A stretch of DNA of 30,260 bases. It comes from Propionibacteriaceae bacterium UBA6122. GTDB taxonomy: Bacteria; Actinomycetota; Actinomycetes; Propionibacteriales; Propionibacteriaceae. A model generated the notes under the pieces. It searched no databases. It worked only from the letters and a program-made list of their open reading frames with translations, and was not told where the DNA came from. Made by a program: the position numbers and the translations under genes. Shown in pieces: positions 14,722 to 22,275 of the stretch (positions within the stretch are counted from its first letter, which is position 1; the number at the start of each line of letters is the position of its first letter). The stretch is from the NCBI GenBank assembly GCA_002428365.1, contig DIVW01000022.1:116808-147067 (forward strand), read 5' to 3'.

Positions 14722-15960
14722 ATGACGACTACTCCGGAGGCCTTCACCTACAAAGCCGTGGATCGCGTCAGTGGCGCGCCGATGCGGGGGGTGCTGGAGG
14801 CCGGTAGCGAGGCCGCAGTGATCTCCAAGCTGCGCATCCAAGGTTTGGTTCCCTTGGAAATCAAGCCGGTGGCCAAAGCCGGGCTGCATCAGGAGTTGAC
14901 GTTCTTCGGTCTGCACCGTCGAGTGAAGGTGAAGCCGCTGGCGCTGTTTGCCCGCCAGCTGTCGAACCTGATCAATGCTGGATTGCCGCTGATGCGGGCG
15001 CTGGTGGTGCTAATCGAGCAGACTGACGATGTCGCCATGCGGAAGGCGCTTAGCGCGGTGCAAAGCGACCTGGAATCCGGTGCCGCACTGTCGGCGGCGA
15101 TGGCCAAGCAACCGACGGCCTTCCCACCGTTGATGGTCAGCTTGGTGCGGGTTGGCGAGGCCGGCGGCTTCTTGGCCGATTCACTGAAGATGGTCGCCGA
15201 CACCTACCAGGCCGATGCTGAGTTGCAGGACAAACTGAAGGCGGCTTCTTCCTACCCGTTGGTCGTGTTGACGATTGCGGTGTTGGCGATGATCGGGATG
15301 ATCACCTTCATCGTGCCGGTATTCGAGTCGATGTTCGCCTCGCTGGGCAGCGAACTGCCACTCCCCACCCAGCTGTTGGTGGCCACCTCCCACAACATGA
15401 TCTGGATCGGCCCACTGCTGGTCGTGTCCGGCATTGCCTTCTGGATCTGGTGGGTGCGCAATCGACACACCGAACGGGTCCGCAGCTTCGTGGGACCGAT
15501 CCTGCTGCGGATGCCAATCTTCGGCAGGGTGGCGACCAAGGTCGCGGTATCCCGGTTCTCTCGAAACCTGGCGATGATGTTGAAGGCTGGGGTGCCCTTG
15601 CTGCAGGCGCTCGACACGGTGGGCTTGACTGCCAACAACTGGGCGGTGGAGAAGGCGATCCTCGATGTGCAGAACTCAGTGCGGGACGGGCGATCGTTTG
15701 CTGGCCCGTTGGCCAGGTCAGGGGTGTTTCCGTCAATGGTCGCCCAGATGGTTGCGGTCGGCGAGGAATCCGGCACGCTGCCCGAAATGCTGGCCAGCAT
15801 CGCCGACATGTACGACGCCGAGGTGAAGGCCGTCACTGAGCAATTGGCCAGTGTTCTGGAGCCGTTGTTGATCGTGGCGGTCGGGCTCATGATCGGGTCG
15901 ATGGTGCTGGCCCTTTACCTGCCAATTTTCGGGATCTACTCCGAGTTGGCCAACCAGTGA
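14722..15960 (+). CDS. pilC: Type IV pilus inner-membrane platform protein PilC
   Basis: A polytopic platform protein (GspF/PilC family) that couples the cytoplasmic ATPases to pilin insertion. The 412-residue length is typical. Two T2SF domains are recognisable (about residues 70-195 and 270-400), each with the pattern FARQLSNLINAGLPLMRAL / FSRNLAMMLKAGVPLLQAL and a following G.SL/F..A or VGEESGTLPEML. Three membrane helices are predicted (about 175-200, 225-245, 380-405). The ATG at 14722 is chosen because aaggag lies 9 nt upstream; the GTG at 14716 is too close. The stop is only 3 bp from the stop of the convergent pilB. Confidence 0.93.
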   Translation: MTTTPEAFTYKAVDRVSGAPMRGVLEAGSEAAVISKLRIQGLVPLEIKPVAKAGLHQELTFFGLHRRVKVKPLALFARQLSNLINAGLPLMRALVVLIEQTDDVAMRKALSAVQSDLESGAALSAAMAKQPTAFPPLMVSLVRVGEAGGFLADSLKMVADTYQADAELQDKLKAASSYPLVVLTIAVLAMIGMITFIVPVFESMFASLGSELPLPTQLLVATSHNMIWIGPLLVVSGIAFWIWWVRNRHTERVRSFVGPILLRMPIFGRVATKVAVSRFSRNLAMMLKAGVPLLQALDTVGLTANNWAVEKAILDVQNSVRDGRSFAGPLARSGVFPSMVAQMVAVGEESGTLPEMLASIADMYDAEVKAVTEQLASVLEPLLIVAVGLMIGSMVLALYLPIFGIYSELANQ

Positions 15961-15963
15961 GGC

Positions 15964-17670
15964 TCAGACCGAGACTCGGAGCACTTCTTCGATAGTGGTC
16001 AGGCCCTGGGTCACCTTTTGCCAGCCGTCTTGACGAAGCGGGAGCATTCCCTGGGCCGCCGCGGCTTCGCGAACCTCGGCCACGGAGGCATTGCGGACGG
16101 TCAGCTGGGCGACCTCCTCAGTGATCTCCATCACCTCATGCAGGGCTAGGCGTCCGCGGTAGCCGGTGTTGGCGCAGGTGCTGCAACCGACTGGCCGGTA
16201 CAACTGTGGTGGGTCGATGGAGTCGTAGGCGAAGCCGAGGTGCTCCAACACCGCGAGATCGGCTGGCACCGGTTCCCGACAGACGCAAAGCTTGCGGGCG
16301 AGCCGCTGCGCCACGACGATCGAGAGCGCCGAGGCCACTAGATATGGCTCGGCACCGATCTCGATCAGGCGAGTCAACGCGCTGGGGGCGTCGTTGGTGT
16401 GCAGCGTGGAGAGCACCAGGTGGCCGGTGAGAGCTGCCTCGATGGAGGTGATGGCGGTCTCCTGATCGCGAATCTCGCCGACCAGGACGATATCGGGGTC
16501 GCAACGCAGCACCGCTCTCAGCGAGGAGGCGAAGGTGAGCCCAGAGCGGGGGTTCACCTGGATCTGGCTGATACCGGGGATCCGGTACTCCACCGGATCT
16601 TCGATGGTGATGACGTTGACTTCGGGGCGGGCAATCTCGCCCAAGGCGGCCTTCAGGGTGGTCGATTTGCCGGAGCCGGTCGGCCCGGTGACCAGGATCA
16701 TCCCATGGGGCCGGATGATCGCATTGTGGAAGCGGCGCCCGTTCTCCTCTGACATGGCCAGCGCCGCCATGGTGACCTGGGAGGTGGCATTGTCGAGAAT
16801 CCGCATCACGATTTTCTCGCCCCACACCGTCGGCAGGGTGGCCACCCGCAGGTCGACTGTGCGGTCGTGATGGACGAAGGAGATCCGGCCGTCCTGGGGT
16901 CGACGTCGCTCGGCGATATCGATTGACGCCATGATCTTGAGCCGGGAGATGATGCCATCCTGAATGCCGCGATCAGCTCGCTGCATCTCTTTTAGTACGC
17001 CGTCGATCCGGAACCTGACGGTCAGGTCCTGATGGCCCGGCTCGATGTGGATGTCGCTGGCCCGATCATCGATCGCCTGAGCAATGAGCAGGTTGACGAA
17101 TCGGACTACGGGCGCGTCGACGGTTTGGTCATCGCCAACTTCGACGGCGACAGCCATGGTGGCTGCATCCTCTTCCATGGCGGCCGAGATTTCGCTGAGT
17201 TCCTCATCAGAGCGCAGGTATAGCTCGAAGGCATGACGTAGCGCGCTTCGAGTGACCACGACGGGTTCTACCACCAGGTCGGTGAGGCTGGCGATGTCAT
17301 CGATGGCCACAATGTCGCCGGGGTCGAGCATGCCCACAACCAGCACTTCGGAGCGCTGGGACGGGGCGTCGACGTGGCGCCGAGGGGACGGCTGGCTGTT
17401 GCGCAACTCGATCGGAATCAGCTGGAACCGGCGACACATGGACCCGGGAACCAACCCCACCGCCGCTGGATCAGGGTGGCTGGCGGCGAGATCGAAGTAG
17501 TCCCGGCCCAGGTGTAGGGCGACCGCCTGTGCCAACTTCTCTTCGCTGATTAGATGGCGCTCTAACAGCAGGGTGCGCAAGTCAACTCCGGGATGGTTCT
17601 CGACCAGGGTGTTCAGGCTCGCCTCGGTGAAATTCCCCTGCTGGATTAGCGCGTTCGTCAGGCTGATCAT
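15964..17670 (-). CDS. pilB: PilB-like type IV pilus extension ATPase
   Basis: A GspE/PilB-family ATPase that powers pilus polymerisation. The 568-residue protein has an N-terminal GspE_N/MshEN-type domain (about 1-150), then ASDIHIEP (204-211), Walker A GPTGSGKST (329-337), Asp box ITIEDPVEY (354-362), Walker B DIVLVGEIRD (393-402), His box GHLVLSTLHT (416-425) and a zinc-binding segment. The latter has cysteines at 462 and 464 (CVC) and 496 and 499 (CSTC), so the first pair is CxC rather than the usual CxxC. The gene is on the strand opposite to the rest of the pilus cluster and converges with pilC, so extension and retraction/assembly genes are under separate promoters. MshEN domains can bind c-di-GMP, but the motif is incomplete here. 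Confidence 0.93.
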   Translation of the reverse strand: MISLTNALIQQGNFTEASLNTLVENHPGVDLRTLLLERHLISEEKLAQAVALHLGRDYFDLAASHPDPAAVGLVPGSMCRRFQLIPIELRNSQPSPRRHVDAPSQRSEVLVVGMLDPGDIVAIDDIASLTDLVVEPVVVTRSALRHAFELYLRSDEELSEISAAMEEDAATMAVAVEVGDDQTVDAPVVRFVNLLIAQAIDDRASDIHIEPGHQDLTVRFRIDGVLKEMQRADRGIQDGIISRLKIMASIDIAERRRPQDGRISFVHHDRTVDLRVATLPTVWGEKIVMRILDNATSQVTMAALAMSEENGRRFHNAIIRPHGMILVTGPTGSGKSTTLKAALGEIARPEVNVITIEDPVEYRIPGISQIQVNPRSGLTFASSLRAVLRCDPDIVLVGEIRDQETAITSIEAALTGHLVLSTLHTNDAPSALTRLIEIGAEPYLVASALSIVVAQRLARKLCVCREPVPADLAVLEHLGFAYDSIDPPQLYRPVGCSTCANTGYRGRLALHEVMEITEEVAQLTVRNASVAEVREAAAAQGMLPLRQDGWQKVTQGLTTIEEVLRVSV

Positions 17671-17702
17671 TGAAGCCCCCAGTCAGTACTGGCCATTGTT
17701 GG

Positions 17703-17729
17703 ACTCTATTTGAGTTACACCGATTTCAG
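17703..17729 (-). promoter_or_regulatory. Possible pilB promoter
   Basis: On the minus strand CTGAAA (17729-17724) and TAGAGT (17708-17703) are separated by 15 bp, upstream of the pilB ATG at 17670. The spacer is short and the -35 weak, so this is a tentative call. Confidence 0.25.
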
Positions 17730-17805
17730 TCTAGATGTGCCGCCGCCCGGGCGGGGCGTTAGCGTGCGCAAACGCGACGTGACTCAATTTTCGCCGCGAA
17801 GCCGA

Positions 17806-18564
17806 TCAGGCCAGCTTGTTGGCGGCCAGCCAGGCTGCGCCGATGATGCCGGCTCGGTTGCGCAGAGTGGCTGGCACGATTGGGGTCTTTAGCTTCAACT
17901 TCGGCAGGAACTTGTCGGCGTCCTTGGAGACTCCGCCGCCAACCACGAATAGGTCGGGCCAGAACAGTGCCTCGACAGTTTCGTAGTAGCGCTGCAGTCG
18001 GGGCACATAGTCGGCGTAGCTGAGCTTCTCCGCGGTGCGGATTGAGGCCGCCGCACGTTTTTCGGCATCGAAGCCGTCAATCTCCAGGTGGCCGAGTTCG
18101 GTGTTTGGCACCAGCACGCCGCGGTAGATCAGCGCACTACCGATTCCGGTGCCCAAGGTGGTCACCAGCACGATTCCGTTCTGGCCTTGGGCTGCTCCGT
18201 ACTTGACCTCGGCCAGACCGGCAGCGTCGGCGTCATTGACCAGGACGACCTCGCGGCCCAGCCTTTCGGCGAAGATCTCTGCCGCCGGTGCGTCGATCCA
18301 GGACGGGTCGATATTGGCCGCCGAGCGGGTGATGCCGTGAGTGACCACTGACGGGATGGTGATGCCAACCGGCGAGTCCCCGATTTGGGCGGCGAAATTG
18401 GCGACGATTTCGGCGACCACTGCGGCGACATTGGCCGGGGTCGATTTCGTGGGTGTCGGGATGCGGAGACGGTCGGCGGTGAAGTCGCCTACCGTCAGGT
18501 CAACGGGGGCGCCCTTGATCCCCGAGCCGCCGATGTCGATCCCAAGCACGGGAGAGTTCTGCAT
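17806..18564 (-). CDS. ppgK: Polyphosphate glucokinase
   Basis: A ROK-family sugar kinase that phosphorylates glucose to glucose-6-phosphate with inorganic polyphosphate (and often ATP) as donor; it is typical of Actinomycetota. The 252-residue protein shows the phosphate-binding DIGGSGIKGAPVDL near the N-terminus, NDADAAGLAE (catalytic Asp region), VTTLGTGIGSALI (second glycine loop) and LGHLEIDG (the ROK glucose-binding segment). The zinc-binding CxCGxxGC of many ROK repressors and kinases is absent, as expected for PpgK. The ATG at 18564 has a -10-like TAGTGT exactly 6 nt upstream and no ribosome site, suggesting a leaderless mRNA. It is divergent from galE, with 60 bp between start codons. 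Confidence 0.95.
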   Translation of the reverse strand: MQNSPVLGIDIGGSGIKGAPVDLTVGDFTADRLRIPTPTKSTPANVAAVVAEIVANFAAQIGDSPVGITIPSVVTHGITRSAANIDPSWIDAPAAEIFAERLGREVVLVNDADAAGLAEVKYGAAQGQNGIVLVTTLGTGIGSALIYRGVLVPNTELGHLEIDGFDAEKRAAASIRTAEKLSYADYVPRLQRYYETVEALFWPDLFVVGGGVSKDADKFLPKLKLKTPIVPATLRNRAGIIGAAWLAANKLA

Positions 18565-18570
18565 AGCTGA

Positions 18571-18576
18571 ACACTA
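18571..18576 (-). promoter_or_regulatory. -10 element for a leaderless ppgK transcript
   Basis: TAGTGT (18576-18571 on the minus strand) ends 6 nt before the ppgK ATG, so initiation would fall on the A of the start codon. No ribosome binding site is present. Confidence 0.45.
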
Positions 18577-18610
18577 CCCAGAACCACGCTCCCACTGAGG
18601 CTTTCGGGCC

Positions 18611-18616
18611 TAGACT
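18611..18616 (+). promoter_or_regulatory. -10 element for a leaderless galE transcript
   Basis: TAGACT lies 8 nt before the galE GTG (18625). No ribosome binding site is seen, so the transcript is probably leaderless or has a leader of one or two bases. Confidence 0.45.
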
Positions 18617-18624
18617 CTGGGCTT

Positions 18625-19599
18625 GTGAGCGCATGGTTGGTGACGGGCGGAGCGGGCTACATCGGAGCGCATGTGGTGCGAGCTCTCCAGCAACAGGGCA
18701 TGGGTGCAGTCGTCATCGACGATCTCTCCTCGGGGCTGCAACAATTCGTACCCGACGGCGTCGCATTCGTCGAAGGCAGCATCCTCGATACCGAACTGGT
18801 GGCAGACGCGTTGCGCGAGCACCACTGCGACGGCGTCATTCACGTGGCCGGTTTCAAGTACGCCGGGGTCTCGGTGCAGCGTCCACTACACACCTACGCC
18901 CAGAACGTCACCGGCACCGCTTCGGTATTGGCGGCGATGGAGCTCACCGGCGTTTCAGCGATGGTCTTCTCCTCCTCGGCCGCGGTCTATGGAACGCCAG
19001 CCACTGAGCTGGTCACCGAAGATTCCGCGACTCACCCCGAATCGCCCTACGGCGAATCGAAGCTGATCGGCGAATGGCTGATCAATGATGTGGCCCGCTC
19101 CCGGGACGGCTTCCGCGGCGTCAGCCTGCGGTACTTCAATGTGGTCGGCTCCGCCACTGATGAGGTTTACGACTCCAGCCCGCACAATCTGTTCCCGTTG
19201 GTGATCGAGGCGCTGCTGAGCGGACGGGTCCCACGGATCAACGGTGCGGACTATCCCACCGCCGATGGCACCTGCGTGCGCGACTACGTCCATGTCGGCG
19301 ATTTGGCGCGTTCGCACGTGGCCGCGGCGCAGGCTTTGCTTGCCGGGCGCCCGTTGCGTCCCGCCTACAACCTCGGCAGCGGCGAGGGGCTGAGCGTGCG
19401 GCAGATCATGAATGCAATGGCGAAGGGCACCGGGTGGGACTTCGATCCCGAGATTGGCCCGCGGCGCCCAGGCGATCCGGCGCGGATCGTGGCCGACGGC
19501 TCGGCGGCTGCCGCCGATCTGGATTGGCAGATGCGCTATTCAGTATCCGAGATGGTGGCCTCGGCCTGGTCGGCGCGTAAGGCCTCCGGCCCAGGCTGA
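18625..19599 (+). CDS. galE: UDP-glucose 4-epimerase
   Basis: A short-chain dehydrogenase-type enzyme that interconverts UDP-glucose and UDP-galactose with bound NAD. The 324-residue length is usual. The N-terminal nucleotide-binding motif is TGGAGYIGAHV (GxxGxxG). The catalytic Ser region FSSSAAVYG and YGESK (YxxxK) are present, followed by LRYFNVVGS and the substrate-binding region with RDYVHVGDLA and YNLGSGEG. The GTG start gives the expected N-terminus and is preceded by a leaderless-type -10. The product feeds cell wall or exopolysaccharide galactosyl units. Its last 64 bp overlap the 3' end of the convergent PH-domain gene. A paralogous UDP-sugar epimerase activity cannot be excluded. 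Confidence 0.92.
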   Translation: MSAWLVTGGAGYIGAHVVRALQQQGMGAVVIDDLSSGLQQFVPDGVAFVEGSILDTELVADALREHHCDGVIHVAGFKYAGVSVQRPLHTYAQNVTGTASVLAAMELTGVSAMVFSSSAAVYGTPATELVTEDSATHPESPYGESKLIGEWLINDVARSRDGFRGVSLRYFNVVGSATDEVYDSSPHNLFPLVIEALLSGRVPRINGADYPTADGTCVRDYVHVGDLARSHVAAAQALLAGRPLRPAYNLGSGEGLSVRQIMNAMAKGTGWDFDPEIGPRRPGDPARIVADGSAAAADLDWQMRYSVSEMVASAWSARKASGPG

Positions 19600-21071
19600 T
19601 CCGCCGGGGCTGCCGGGCGGGCGGCTGGGGCCAGGGTGATGTCGCTCCGATGGGCCTGGGCCAGCATGATCAACTCGTCTTGGCGTTCCAGGACGTGGTT
19701 GGCGTCCAACCCGTAGGCGTGGGGGTGCAGCCTGGACCCGGCGGTGTGGAAGGCGAGGTCGGCCAGCCCGAGTTTTCGGGAGACCGGCCCTTGATCGATC
19801 CGTATTGACTGGACCCGGGCATGTGGCACCAGATCCCAGCGCCGCTCCAGCCAGCCGTGGCGAGAGACCACCAGCAGATCGTCGTGGCCGAGCCCGAGGA
19901 ACGGGCCGGCTACCGGATGCAGCCACCGGGCCCGGAACGGTGCCGGGTGAAGTTGGATCGACTCCCAGTCGGCCTCGGGCCAGATTCTGGCCAGCACCAG
20001 GCGAACTTGGGCGTGATCGGCCACCGGCAGCAACACGCTGGAGACACTGGCGTGGGTGTCCTCTTCGTTGCGCATGCCCATGCCGAGGACGTCAATCTCG
20101 GCGCGGTACCAACCGAACCGCCGCCACCAAAGCGACTGGCTCAGCCGCACCAGCTGGATGCGCCGGGGTGGCACGGATTGGCTGGTCAGGCTGGTCAGGC
20201 CACGCGAGATGCGCAGGCCGGCCGGCCGCGAGGACAGGGTGAAGTTGAACTGCCCGGTGAGCCGGCGTACTACGAAGCCGCCGATGCCGGAGATCGCGGA
20301 GACGCCGAGGGCCAGCACCAACACCGGTCCGCCGAAGTAGGGGGCGGCGATCGCCGCGGCTGTGACCGTGATGATGATGGTGATGAGCAGGCCGATGAAC
20401 TCATTGGAGGTGACCGCCCCCAATAGCAGCCGCTGCGGCGGCACCTGCACCAGCACCTCGTCCTCGGCACTGAGATCGCCCAGCTGGAGCCCGGGGTCCT
20501 CGGTGTGCACCAGTTCGGCTTGGTGGCTGTGCGCTCGAGAGAGCAGGTAGTCGCGCAGCGAATAGGACCGGGCCCTAGTGAGGTAGCGCAGTTTCACTCG
20601 CTCGGACGAGCCGATGTCGATCTCCAGCTCGGCCAGAGCGAAGATGCGGGCCGCGAGCGGTTGGAGGACGTCGATGGAGGTCACCTTGTCGAAGGCGATC
20701 CGCTGGGATTTGCGCAGCAGGATGCCGCTTTCGATCCGGAGCTCGTCGGCGTCGATCACGAAGCGGGTGGCCAGCCAACTGGCTAGACCGATCAGCACCG
20801 CGATCACCGCGATGCCGCCGATGCCGCCGAGGAGTAGCTGGAGTGGCGGTAGCGGGCGGCTCTCGGTGAACCAGCCCAGGATCTCGCGGCCCAGGCCGAT
20901 GATCAGCGCCAACGACACCACCCACCCGCGAATTAGCGGGGTCAGTGGGTGGGGTCGCTCCGTGCGCTTCGGCTCGGGCGGGCCAGCTTGTGGGGGCACA
21001 GCGTCCGGGTCCGCGGAGTGGGCAGGCTCGGGCTCAGGGGTTTGGACGCCGTCGAGCGGCGGATCGATCAC
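19536..21071 (-). CDS. Bacterial PH-domain membrane protein (YdbT-like, multiple DUF304 domains)
   Basis: A 511-residue membrane protein with two pairs of hydrophobic segments (about residues 37-90 and 220-275) and three bacterial PH (bPH_2/DUF304) domains, each with a pattern like RIESGILLRKSQRIAFDKVTS. A Pro-rich N-terminal segment precedes the first helix. In Bacillus the YdbS-YdbT pair is linked to resistance to a secreted peptide; the role here is unknown. The GTG at 21071 overlaps the stop of the YdbS-like gene by 4 bp (GTGA), which fixes the start although the frame is open further upstream. The C-terminal Pro/Ala-rich tail runs antisense through the last 64 bp of galE. Confidence 0.85.
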   Translation of the reverse strand: MIDPPLDGVQTPEPEPAHSADPDAVPPQAGPPEPKRTERPHPLTPLIRGWVVSLALIIGLGREILGWFTESRPLPPLQLLLGGIGGIAVIAVLIGLASWLATRFVIDADELRIESGILLRKSQRIAFDKVTSIDVLQPLAARIFALAELEIDIGSSERVKLRYLTRARSYSLRDYLLSRAHSHQAELVHTEDPGLQLGDLSAEDEVLVQVPPQRLLLGAVTSNEFIGLLITIIITVTAAAIAAPYFGGPVLVLALGVSAISGIGGFVVRRLTGQFNFTLSSRPAGLRISRGLTSLTSQSVPPRRIQLVRLSQSLWWRRFGWYRAEIDVLGMGMRNEEDTHASVSSVLLPVADHAQVRLVLARIWPEADWESIQLHPAPFRARWLHPVAGPFLGLGHDDLLVVSRHGWLERRWDLVPHARVQSIRIDQGPVSRKLGLADLAFHTAGSRLHPHAYGLDANHVLERQDELIMLAQAHRSDITLAPAARPAAPADQPGPEALRADQAEATISDTE

Positions 21072-21559
21072 AGTGGTAGCGCCTGCTTCTCCCCAAGCGC
21101 GATCAGGTGATCGCGCAACCGGGCGGCGTCGGTAGCGCGCAGCGCCGGGATCTGGGCATTCGACCGGTGGCTGGCGGTGATCAGTTGCACATCGGCCAAA
21201 CCCCAAAGGCGACTCACCGGTCCGGTGGTCACCTCAACGCTGAGCATCCGACCGTAGGGAATAGCGGTCAGCGACTTGTACCAGAGCCCATGGGTGATCA
21301 ACAGGTCACGCTCGCCCTCACGGAAGCCAAAGGAGCGAATCCAGCGGCCGATTCGGATCACTCGCCAGGTGGTCCAGGACGCGGCGGCCACGGCTGCGGC
21401 GCCGACCCACAACAGGTCGCCGTTGGTCAGGATCCAGACGCCGACCAGCAAGCCGATTGAGGCCAGCAAATTTAGCGCCAGTGAGTTCACTCGGTGCGAT
21501 ACCACGGCAACATCGCCGAGCCGCTGCCAATCTCCGTCAGGCTGGAACAGGGCGTCCAT
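21068..21559 (-). CDS. Bacterial PH-domain membrane protein (YdbS-like)
   Basis: A 163-residue protein with two adjacent membrane helices (about residues 24-65) and one bPH_2/DUF304 domain (about 75-155; LLITHGLWYKSLTAIPYGRM and VSRLWGLADVQLITA are family-type). It starts 9 bp after the DUF1707 gene and overlaps the YdbT-like gene by 4 bp, so all three form an operon. No ribosome site precedes the ATG, and translation is probably coupled. Its small size and pairing with the larger protein match ydbS-ydbT gene pairs of other Gram-positive bacteria. Confidence 0.85.
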   Translation of the reverse strand: MDALFQPDGDWQRLGDVAVVSHRVNSLALNLLASIGLLVGVWILTNGDLLWVGAAAVAAASWTTWRVIRIGRWIRSFGFREGERDLLITHGLWYKSLTAIPYGRMLSVEVTTGPVSRLWGLADVQLITASHRSNAQIPALRATDAARLRDHLIALGEKQALPL

Positions 21560-21568
21560 TACCGAAGG

Positions 21569-22171
21569 CTATCGGGAACGCTTGGGTTTCTTGGGATTGC
21601 GCACCTCGACTCCGCCGAACCCGGCGAAGCCTTTCAGGATCAGGTGCGGCCCGTCCGGGGTGGGCGGGCCGACCTTGTGGTCGCAACCCCCAAAGATGGC
21701 GATCACCTGGTTGTCGACAGTGGTGCCTTCGGGCACCTTCAAGGTGACCCCGCCGAACAGGCAGAACACTTCAACGACGAGTTCGCGGGCCTCGAAGACC
21801 GCCTCAGAGAGGTCGAGTTCGGCGCCGCCGAAGATCGTGGTGACGAAGGTGTGTGGACGTACCGGCCAGTGCCCTGAGCGCTCCGCTCCGCCGAAAATGG
21901 CCACGATCTGGTCGACTTCGCCGGTGGGCGCGGCGGCGTACTGCACGGGTGCGGGACCGACGGTGACCAAGTCGCGGGTGAGTGGCACCAGATCGTCGAA
22001 GATTTCGGCCTGACGCGCTTGCGTGGCGCGGCGGTCGCGCTCAGCCACGGTCAGCCGTCCTTCGGCATGGGCGGTGGTGAGGAGGGTGATCACGTGCTGA
22101 CGGTCAGTGTCGGAAACCGTCCGGTCGCCACCAGCGGCCGGGCCAACATCAGTGGGCTCCAGATTGCTCAT
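21569..22171 (-). CDS. DUF1707 protein with LiaF-like C-terminal domain
   Basis: A 200-residue cytoplasmic or membrane-peripheral protein without membrane helices. The N-terminal DUF1707 (about residues 15-70) has its typical pattern: HVITLLTTAHAEGRLTVAERDRR. The C-terminal part (about 85-190) is a LiaF/YvqF-like right-handed beta-helix (DUF2154-type) with repeated IFGG motifs (AIFGGAER, TIFGGAELDL, CLFGGVTLKVP, AIFGGCDHKV). Related LiaF-type proteins take part in cell-envelope stress sensing. It leads the operon with the two PH-domain proteins, and TAAGTT exactly 6 nt before the ATG (22183-22178) suggests a leaderless transcript. An envelope-stress role for the operon is inferred. Confidence 0.85.
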   Translation of the reverse strand: MSNLEPTDVGPAAGGDRTVSDTDRQHVITLLTTAHAEGRLTVAERDRRATQARQAEIFDDLVPLTRDLVTVGPAPVQYAAAPTGEVDQIVAIFGGAERSGHWPVRPHTFVTTIFGGAELDLSEAVFEARELVVEVFCLFGGVTLKVPEGTTVDNQVIAIFGGCDHKVGPPTPDGPHLILKGFAGFGGVEVRNPKKPKRSR

Positions 22172-22177
22172 GAGTCG

Positions 22178-22183
22178 AACTTA
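22178..22183 (-). promoter_or_regulatory. -10 element for a leaderless DUF1707 transcript
   Basis: TAAGTT on the minus strand ends 6 nt before the ATG at 22171, which would place transcription start on the A. No ribosome site is visible. Confidence 0.4.
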
Positions 22184-22275
22184 GGCCTTGCCAGCGCGGC
22201 TGGTAACCGGATTGGGCGGCCTTCCGGGGGATTTGGGGGACCACCCTGAGCCGGGAAAACAGGCAGTGCGATCGC

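Noticed and set aside
17743..17754. ccgcccgggcgg palindrome as a ppgK terminator
   Set aside because: It has no loop and no T-run; a short GC palindrome is expected by chance in such DNA.
17776..17791. CGTGACTCAATTTTC as a third Crp-type site near pilB
   Set aside because: Matches only the first half of the cydA/DUF4242 element and has no TAGCGT at the right distance.
21072..21206. Upstream extension of the YdbT-like gene to 21206
   Set aside because: It would overlap the YdbS-like gene by 139 bp; the GTG at 21071 gives a clean 4-bp GTGA overlap.
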